Assembly: GCA_964551815.1 (NCBI GenBank)
Contig: CAZKEL010000015.1
Location: forward strand, 1-44,413
From: D37C17 sp964551815
Lineage (GTDB): Bacteria; Fidelibacterota; Marinisomatia; SCGC-AAA003-L08; D37C17
Reading direction: 5' to 3'
DNA: 44,413 nucleotides
The notes under the pieces were generated by a model. That model worked only from the letters and a program-made list of their open reading frames with translations. It searched no databases and was not told the DNA's origin. This document shows, piece by piece, positions 25,665 to 31,782 of this stretch. Within the stretch, counting starts at the first letter, position 1; each line of letters starts with the position of its first letter. The translations under genes were made by a program, and so were the position numbers.

Positions 25665-26283
25665 TGGCAGCTTCAGGCTGGCTTTAATTATCTGCCTTTT
25701 CGGAATGATCTATGCTGAAAAGATAACCTTGTGGGATTTTGGTGTCATCATAAAAGAGGAACAGTCTCAAATACCAGCCACCAATGTGAATGCCCAGGCA
25801 GCGCCGGAGATAAAGGCACTCATCTCAGACCCTTTTATAGCACCGAAAAAATCGTCTGAGGTTCAGTTTCATCAGCCAGTTGAAAAAGTATCCCCAATTA
25901 GAAGGGTAACCGGTGAAAACTTTCGGGAGGTGGAAAAATTTATTCAAAGGCATACACTTCAAAAAAATTTTAATCATATTATTCAATCTCTTGAAGATAG
26001 TGATTTGACGGAATTAACGCTTTCAAACCGTGCAGAAATTCAATTTTGGCTGGCAACTTCATTTATTGAGACAGGACAATTTCAAAAAGCTTTACCCTAT
26101 GCACTTTGGGCAGGCTCAAACAGAGGGTCTGACAGAGATTTATTCCTTACGGCTAAAATTTATGAAAAAACCGGCGAAACAGCAAAAGCACTGTACCAAT
26201 ACCAGCAGCTCATGTCTCTCTACCCTGACAGCGACTACTACCATTCAGCAAAAATTAAATCCAGAATAATCGCCCGCAGCTAA
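25654..26283 (+). CDS. Exported TPR-like protein in the motor operon
   Basis: About 209 residues. I chose ATG 25654 because GGAG lies six bases before it and a signal-like stretch follows (FRLALIICLFGMIYA). The middle (residues about 35-100) is polar and unstructured-looking. The C-terminal half has helical pairs: IQFWLATSFIETGQFQKALPYAL, FLTAKIYEKTGETAKALYQY and LMSLYPDSDYYHSAKIK, which read as two or three tetratricopeptide repeats. TPR proteins are scaffolds. It overlaps the lipoprotein gene by 11 bases and is followed 3 bases later by the barrel-TPR gene. Likely periplasmic. Confidence 0.68.
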   Translation: MRADGSFRLALIICLFGMIYAEKITLWDFGVIIKEEQSQIPATNVNAQAAPEIKALISDPFIAPKKSSEVQFHQPVEKVSPIRRVTGENFREVEKFIQRHTLQKNFNHIIQSLEDSDLTELTLSNRAEIQFWLATSFIETGQFQKALPYALWAGSNRGSDRDLFLTAKIYEKTGETAKALYQYQQLMSLYPDSDYYHSAKIKSRIIARS

Positions 26284-26286
26284 AAA

Positions 26287-27627
26287 ATGACCAAACCCGG
26301 AATTTTATTTCTACTTGTCTTGGTTATTGGATGGGAGCAGGCTGAGGCAAATTCCAGAATTTCTTACTCCCGCCCGGGAAATATGATACGTATTCCCAGC
26401 GTTGATCCTTCCATGAATAATAAATTGTTGGAGATCAATGTGTCATCTGAATACCTGTCATCCTCACAAAACAATTCAGGCTTTGCGGTGAATGCCATGT
26501 CTCCTAATGGGTATTTATATGGTATTTCTATGGTAAACCCCGTCAATCCTGTCAATTCGGTTGAACTGGGTCTTCATGTGCAGCGCACCCTGTTAGAGTA
26601 TGGGAATGTGAATCTGGATGTGGGTATCCATGATTTACTCTTTCGTTCGGGCAGCGACTCCACCGACGGGTTGGATACAAGAGGTATTTCCCTATTTGGA
26701 GTGCTCTCCAGCCAGAAGAGGTTTTCAGATTTTGCCATTGCCACCCATTTAGGTTTTGGATCGGGTAAAATTAATGAAGACTCCCATTTATTTGAGACAA
26801 ATCCAAGTCAAAATCTGGGGGTCTTTCTTGGGTTTAAGTTTACGACTCCCATTTTGAAAAAAAACGGTGGGTTAAGTTTTTTAACAGAATTTGACGGTAC
26901 TGGCTTAAATCTTGGTCTTAACATTCCCATTTTTAATTCCTATCATATTAATTTTGGTATTACTCATTTTGAAAATTTTGGTAATTTTGCCACTGAAGAC
27001 CGAGCCGGAACAGAATGGGAAGCCTTAAAAGGAAACGCTCCTTCTGTTACCTTTGGGGTGAGCATGAACATACCCCGGGCGGTATCTGCAGAAGATGAAA
27101 CCGAAGAGGAAACACGCGTAGGAGACGGCATTTATGCTGTTACGGACTCGTCAATTTTATACTATGAACCCATCTGTGTTGAAGTGGTTGAAACATTGAG
27201 AGACTCCATCAGGGTCAATCAAAATACTATTGAAAATTTAAAGGCGCATAACAATATGCTTCTCCATTCTGAAGCCATACTGGTAGATTCTACACAAAAA
27301 AGTTTGTTTCGTGAACAGACCAGTCAATTGAATCAGAATAAGGCAATGCGTCATTTATCCAGATCACTGCGGTTTTTCTATTCTGAGCAGTACAGAGATG
27401 CCCTCTCTGAAGTGAATCTGGCAATAGAACTGAATCCCCAATTAGCTATTGCTTACGGGCGCAGGGGATCAATTTATTATAAATTGGGAGATGACCGCAG
27501 GGCTACCTTAAACTGGAATGTAGCTTTGCAGTTAGATCCGGAATTTACAGAAATTTACGATATGCTGAAGGCAGCAGAAGAGAACCGTCTTCAGCCTGTT
27601 GAAATAGGTAAGAAAACAGGAGATTAA
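26287..27627 (+). CDS. Predicted outer-membrane beta-barrel protein with C-terminal TPRs
   Basis: A 446-residue exported protein: signal peptide (FLLVLVIGWEQAEA), then about 240 residues of alternating hydrophobic and polar strands with many Gly, Asn and aromatic turns (FAVNAMSPNGYLYGISMV, LGVFLGFKFTTPIL, GLNLGLNIPIF), typical of an outer-membrane barrel. An acidic linker (EDETEEETRVGDG) follows, then a helical segment and TPR units around residues 355-425 (ALSEVNLAIELNPQLAIAYG, GSIYYKLGDDRRATLNWNVALQLDPEF). The TPR end would lie in the periplasm. It ends 3 bases before the MotA-like gene, so it is a strong candidate for the outer-membrane partner of the motor. No named family recognised. Confidence 0.68.
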   Translation: MTKPGILFLLVLVIGWEQAEANSRISYSRPGNMIRIPSVDPSMNNKLLEINVSSEYLSSSQNNSGFAVNAMSPNGYLYGISMVNPVNPVNSVELGLHVQRTLLEYGNVNLDVGIHDLLFRSGSDSTDGLDTRGISLFGVLSSQKRFSDFAIATHLGFGSGKINEDSHLFETNPSQNLGVFLGFKFTTPILKKNGGLSFLTEFDGTGLNLGLNIPIFNSYHINFGITHFENFGNFATEDRAGTEWEALKGNAPSVTFGVSMNIPRAVSAEDETEEETRVGDGIYAVTDSSILYYEPICVEVVETLRDSIRVNQNTIENLKAHNNMLLHSEAILVDSTQKSLFREQTSQLNQNKAMRHLSRSLRFFYSEQYRDALSEVNLAIELNPQLAIAYGRRGSIYYKLGDDRRATLNWNVALQLDPEFTEIYDMLKAAEENRLQPVEIGKKTGD

Positions 27628-27630
27628 TGT

Positions 27631-28443
27631 ATGAATCTGGGTACCGTAATAGGATTAGTATTAGGTCTTGTGCTTATGGGAGTTGCGTCTGTTTTAGCAT
27701 CAATGGGTGCCAATGTCCCTATGAGTGCGTTAGTAGATCCCGTCAGTTTTTTAATTGTGGTAGGGGGATCCATCGCTGCAACTGCCATCGCTTTTCCTTT
27801 AGAGGATGTGCTGGCGGCCTTCGGCGGGTTTGGAAAAGTATTCGGAACTCAAGGCTTTACCTTTAAAGATGTAGTTATGGATTATGTGAATTTAGCAGAA
27901 CAGGCAAGAAAAGGTGAACTGGCAAAAGCTATTGAGGAAACTCCTGAACATATGCCCTTTCGATTAGGCTCTATTAAAGACGGGCTACAAATGATTGTGG
28001 ATGGATATTCGCGGGATGACATTCGTGAAATTATGGAAAATAAAGAGGAATACCGATCTGTAAGGGAAATAAAAAAAGCAAACGCTATGGCAAAAATGGG
28101 TGAATATGCCCCGGCTTTTGGAATGATCGGAACGCTTATCGGGCTGGTGTTCATGCTGGGATCCATGGCAAACCCCCCGGAACCTGGAGTTGACCCTGCT
28201 GCGAAACTGGGTGGTTCCATGGCGGTGGCTCTTATAACAACACTCTATGGTGCTTTCTTTGCCTTTTTCTTCTTTGGTCCTTTTTCAGATCAGCTTAAAT
28301 ACGAAAACGAAGATAAAAAAATTGAGTCTGCCATTCATGTGGAAGGCATTCTCTTGCTCCATGCAAAAACGCACCCCATTATGGTGAGAGATAAATTAAA
28401 TGCCTTTTTAGCACGGAAAGACCGCTTGAAAGATGAAGGATAA
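27631..28443 (+). CDS. MotA/PomA-like stator subunit
   Basis: Ion-channel half of a rotary stator. Four membrane segments are present: residues about 4-24, 34-55, 159-180 and 196-217. DPVSFLIVVGGSIAAT in helix 2, GEYAPAFGMIGTLIGLVFML in helix 3 and AVALITTLYGAFFAFFFFGP in helix 4 are classic. The cytosolic loop has ARKGELAKAIEE, the region that meets FliG in flagella. The N-terminus resembles Vibrio PomA. Thr168 and Thr203/204 match the two PomA threonines tied to sodium use, although some proton-driven MotA proteins share them. At 270 residues it is the flagellar size, without the long tail of ZorA. AGGAG precedes the ATG. The partner MotB-like gene follows. Confidence 0.92.
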   Translation: MNLGTVIGLVLGLVLMGVASVLASMGANVPMSALVDPVSFLIVVGGSIAATAIAFPLEDVLAAFGGFGKVFGTQGFTFKDVVMDYVNLAEQARKGELAKAIEETPEHMPFRLGSIKDGLQMIVDGYSRDDIREIMENKEEYRSVREIKKANAMAKMGEYAPAFGMIGTLIGLVFMLGSMANPPEPGVDPAAKLGGSMAVALITTLYGAFFAFFFFGPFSDQLKYENEDKKIESAIHVEGILLLHAKTHPIMVRDKLNAFLARKDRLKDEG

Positions 28444-28448
28444 GCTGA

Positions 28449-29432
28449 TTGGCTAAGCAAAAATGCCCAGATTGTCCTCCTGAAGGGCTTCCCGGATATA
28501 TGGGAACCATGGCAGACATGTTTACCCTCCTGTTTGCTTTCTTCGTTCTCATGTTCTCTCTGGCTACCATGGACCCTGCTAAATTGGATGCCCTTGGTGG
28601 TGATAAAGCAGGAGCTGCTGATGCCAAAGAAGCAAAAGAAGCCGTTGAAGAAATAAAGAAAGAAATGCAGGAACTAAAAGAAAACGGAATTACAGAAATT
28701 AACGGTAAACCCATAGAAGAATATGCCGACAGTCTTATAGAACAGAAAATGAAAGAGACAATTCCCCCTCCGAAATTAGCGGAAGTTCGGAAGGATGTAG
28801 CAGAGATCATTGAAGATATGGAATTGGACACCACAGCAAATCTCTCCATGAGAGACCAAAGAGGAATAGCATTTGAGTTAAATGGAGATATCTGTTTTAA
28901 ACAGCTTTCCGCAGATATGCAGCCGGAACTGATACACTTTTTAGATGCAGCCGCTGACAGCTTTTTGGTGAACCCCAATGATAAACGCCAGGTGATTGTT
29001 GAAGGTCATACGGATAATTTACCTATACCCAAAAAATTTAAAACCCGTTATCCTACAAACTGGGAGCTTTCCACAGCCCGTGCATCTGCTGTAGTAAATT
29101 ATTTGATTGACAGGGGAGTGGATGCCTCCCGTCTGGTTGCTCATGGCTATGCGGAGCGCTGGCCTGCAGATCTTACCTGGTCTGATATGCGGAAAGGCTA
29201 TGTTGAAGAACAGAAGGGCTCAAAAAAAATTGATCCCAGAACTGGGCAGGCATCTTTTGAAGGGGATATTGGCAGGTCTGATGTAAAGAAAAAACGCATC
29301 CCTATTCCCACCATGATTGATTCTCTCAATTCTACGGTGGAGTTAAGAAGAAAGAACAGACGAATTAAAATTATTTTTACCTATAATAATTATGTTGATG
29401 GTTCAGACCCATGGGTGCCTCCAAAAAATTAG
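28449..29432 (+). CDS. MotB/PomB-like stator subunit with OmpA-type peptidoglycan domain
   Basis: TTG start, 8 bases after AAGGA, gives KCPDCPPEGLPGYMGTMADM, which closely follows the PomB N-terminus. One membrane helix spans residues 22-39, with the ion-binding Asp23 in MADMFTLLFAFFVLMFS (equal to E. coli MotB Asp32). A helical, charged linker (about 50-130) holds the plug region. The OmpA-C domain shows VIVEGHTDNLPI, NWELSTARASAVVNYL and, at the end, RRKNRRIKIIF. Between these the family usually has about 10 residues; here there is an extra stretch of about 50 (residues 241-295). It anchors the stator to the wall. Five bases after the MotA-like gene. Confidence 0.9.
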   Translation: MAKQKCPDCPPEGLPGYMGTMADMFTLLFAFFVLMFSLATMDPAKLDALGGDKAGAADAKEAKEAVEEIKKEMQELKENGITEINGKPIEEYADSLIEQKMKETIPPPKLAEVRKDVAEIIEDMELDTTANLSMRDQRGIAFELNGDICFKQLSADMQPELIHFLDAAADSFLVNPNDKRQVIVEGHTDNLPIPKKFKTRYPTNWELSTARASAVVNYLIDRGVDASRLVAHGYAERWPADLTWSDMRKGYVEEQKGSKKIDPRTGQASFEGDIGRSDVKKKRIPIPTMIDSLNSTVELRRKNRRIKIIFTYNNYVDGSDPWVPPKN

Positions 29433-29499
29433 GAGCATTTCATTTTTAAGATGAGGATGAATCCATTAAATTTACAATGCCGTAAACAGGAGCAAAATC

Positions 29500-30825
29500 A
29501 TGACCAATAAAACAGGTCGGTATTTCTTACTAATTGCTATTTTCACCCTGCTTTGGAACCAGCAGACCAACTACCTTGCACAGAAAATAGCCATTGAAAA
29601 TTCATATAGGGATAAGGTGAATTCTGCTGTTTCCCGTATTTTGGGACAAGAAAAATTCCTCGTAATCGTGAATGTGGAATTCTCAACCATGGGAGGTACA
29701 CTGAAAAAAGGAAGTGCTTCCTCCGAGGGGAAGGGAAATACCTATACACCTGTCCCCGGTCTGCCCACCCTGCCGTCTTCTTCAGGAAAATCTTCCACAT
29801 CATCAACAGGCAGTAAAACTCTCTCAGCCAATGATTATAGTATTGGCAGGGTAGAGGTTACCGTCGGTATTGATGAAACTATCGTTACCGGCTCCGTCAA
29901 ACAGGAAATAAAACAAGTCGTTGCCAGAGTCATTCCTGAAACAGCGGACTGTGAGGACTGTATCAAAATTGAAGCCATGGAGTTTCAAAAGAGTAAAAAA
30001 GATCAGAAAATTGATGAATTAGTACAAAAAATTGAAAATCTTGAAACGGCAAAAAGACGGGCAGATATTGCTGCTGATTCTATCCGCTTAAATGAATTAG
30101 AAAGACAATTAACCGAAGCAAATTCTATTAAACAGACTTGGGAGGCTATGGCAAAAGCCCGGGAATTGCAGCAAATGAAGCAGGACTCAATCCGCTTTGA
30201 GAATCTGGTGAAATCAGAGCGAGACCGAAAAATACAGGACTCCATCAAATTCGTAAATACAGAAGCACGGTTGGAGCGGGTTATCGAAAGTAAAATAAAA
30301 TCGGACTCAACCATTATCAGCGAAACCATGGGCATTTTGAAACAGACAACGGGTACAGGGGAAGAGAAAGAAGAGTCCATTTTAGGGATGGATATTGGGG
30401 GAGGCAGTTCTGACATAATGAGCTCTGTGATTTTTATTCTCTTAATAGTCGCCCTCATGATTGTTACCTTTTTAGCGGCAAATAATAAAAAACCTAAAAC
30501 AGTTTATTTAAAACCTAAAGGGAAAGACAAAGAGCCAAAGAAGAAAGAAAAGAAAGAATCAAAGGGGAAAGACAAAAAAACCAAGAACGGCTCAGATGAA
30601 CCACCAGTCAATGAAACTCCTGCACCAGAGCCAACATCTGAACCGACACCTCCACCCCCAAGACCTGATGAAGATGCACTGCGTTCTGAAATAAAATCAC
30701 TGCGGCAAACGGCTGTATCTCTTACCGTAGGTGAAAAAGAGGGTGCATCCGCTCTTATTAAAGAGTGGTTGTCAGATAATCCAAATAAAGCAGACGAGGG
30801 TGGTGAAGAAGGTGGAGAGGAATAA
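29500..30825 (+). CDS. Reduced FliF-like ring protein
   Basis: 441 residues: an N-terminal hydrophobic segment (8-19), a periplasmic part, a second membrane helix (309-326, SVIFILLIVALMIVTFLA), and a basic, Pro-rich cytosolic tail. Residues 35-162 match the third ring-building motif of FliF: SYRDKVNSAVSRILG, FLVIVNVEFS, a Ser-rich insert where FliF has its beta-collar, then GRVEVTVGIDE and VIPETADCEDCIKIEAMEF. The tail end (residues 396-425, IKSLRQTAVSLTVGEKEGAS and LIKEWLSD) resembles the FliG-binding helix of FliF. Missing are the two YscJ-like ring domains. Instead, residues 165-265 form a long coiled coil. AGGAG precedes the ATG. FliF homology is my reading, not a search result. Confidence 0.72.
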   Translation: MTNKTGRYFLLIAIFTLLWNQQTNYLAQKIAIENSYRDKVNSAVSRILGQEKFLVIVNVEFSTMGGTLKKGSASSEGKGNTYTPVPGLPTLPSSSGKSSTSSTGSKTLSANDYSIGRVEVTVGIDETIVTGSVKQEIKQVVARVIPETADCEDCIKIEAMEFQKSKKDQKIDELVQKIENLETAKRRADIAADSIRLNELERQLTEANSIKQTWEAMAKARELQQMKQDSIRFENLVKSERDRKIQDSIKFVNTEARLERVIESKIKSDSTIISETMGILKQTTGTGEEKEESILGMDIGGGSSDIMSSVIFILLIVALMIVTFLAANNKKPKTVYLKPKGKDKEPKKKEKKESKGKDKKTKNGSDEPPVNETPAPEPTSEPTPPPPRPDEDALRSEIKSLRQTAVSLTVGEKEGASALIKEWLSDNPNKADEGGEEGGEE

Positions 30826-30831
30826 GCCATT

Positions 30832-31779
30832 ATGAAGACACTTGAAGACCTGACAGGTTACGATAAAGCAGCTATTATTTTTGACATTCTGGGAGATTCT
30901 CTCGCTTTGAATATGTTTAAGGATATTCCTGAACCTGAGTTTTATGAGCTGCGAAACCATGCGAAAAACTTGCGGAATGATGTACCTACTTCTGTTAAAA
31001 AAGAAGTGTTGGAGGATTATTATTTCAAAATGCTTTCAGGGGAGAAGTATAAAGAAGAAACGACCATTGAGAATATGTTCGACTTTCTGGAATCTTTGGA
31101 TGATGAACAGTTGTATGCCCTACTATCTCCGGAAAAACCCCGCGTCATAGCCCTTGCCCTTGAACAGTTAGACAACGAAAAGCGCATGACTTTTCTCTCA
31201 AAGGTGAATACAGAAAAGCAGAATAAAATAGTTATTGCAACAGGGGAGTTGAGTGATATTCCGCTGGAAGCTATTATTTTCACTGCCAAGGAGTTAAAGA
31301 AGAAAACGGCCTTTCTGCCTAAACCGGTTCAGTTTTCAAGAGGCGGCGGCAGGTCTGTTTCCGATATGCTGGGGAAAATGCCGGAAGATGAAGCAATGCA
31401 GTATTTAGATCAAATGAAGATTAACAATCCCGATTTACTTGCTGAAGTGAAAAAATACTTCCTGCTCTTTGATGACATCATGAACATGCCGGAAGATCTG
31501 GCAGCCACTTTTTGGGGCGACCCGGATATTGACCTTGAAATCATGGCAAAATCTTTAAAGGAACTTGAAACCGAAACAGTAGAAAAAATTCAAGGGTATC
31601 TGCCAGGGAAAAAGCAAGCCATGTTCACCCCTCATGAAGGAGCGCTTTCAAAGCGGGAAATTGATGAAGCCAAAGGGGCTATAAAAAATATCCTGCAAGG
31701 CAAGATAGATTCAGGAGATATAAATATTGAAGATGTTTTGGCTGCCCCTGAAATTGAAGAAGAAGGAGCCGAAGAATAA
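30832..31779 (+). CDS. FliG-like rotor protein
   Basis: 315 residues, near FliG length, with its three parts in order. N-domain: LTGYDKAAIIFDILGDSLAL (residues 7-26; FliG has LTGxxKAAILLxxLG). Middle: FDFLESLDDEQLYALLSPEKPRVIALALEQL (83-113; EHPQ is EKPR here). C-domain: the GGG turn at 171-173, VSDMLGKMPEDEAMQYL, KKYFLLFDDIMNM (208-219; FliG mF-FEDI), AKSLKEL and EIDEAKGAIKNILQGKIDSGDI (276-297). The torque helix is altered: where E. coli FliG has Asp288-Asp289, a simple alignment gives Pro-His. An acidic tail ends the protein. It lies 6 bases after the FliF-like gene and faces uvrA with 3 bases between. Cytosolic; likely couples stator to ring. Confidence 0.8.
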   Translation: MKTLEDLTGYDKAAIIFDILGDSLALNMFKDIPEPEFYELRNHAKNLRNDVPTSVKKEVLEDYYFKMLSGEKYKEETTIENMFDFLESLDDEQLYALLSPEKPRVIALALEQLDNEKRMTFLSKVNTEKQNKIVIATGELSDIPLEAIIFTAKELKKKTAFLPKPVQFSRGGGRSVSDMLGKMPEDEAMQYLDQMKINNPDLLAEVKKYFLLFDDIMNMPEDLAATFWGDPDIDLEIMAKSLKELETETVEKIQGYLPGKKQAMFTPHEGALSKREIDEAKGAIKNILQGKIDSGDINIEDVLAAPEIEEEGAEE

Positions 31780-31782
31780 TAG

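Noticed and set aside
28379..28978. Ser-rich open frame opposite the MotB-like gene
   Set aside because: Antisense shadow; low-complexity Ser and Ile content follows from the Glu/Lys codons of the real gene.
27631..29432. Zorya-type anti-phage system (ZorAB are MotAB-like)
   Set aside because: The MotA-like protein has the flagellar size without the long ZorA tail, there is no ZorC, ZorD or ZorE, and the partners are FliF-like and FliG-like.
24792..31779. Ordinary flagellar operon
   Set aside because: No export, rod, hook, filament, switch or chemotaxis gene in the window, and the FliF-like protein lacks its first two ring domains. A full set elsewhere in the genome cannot be excluded from here.
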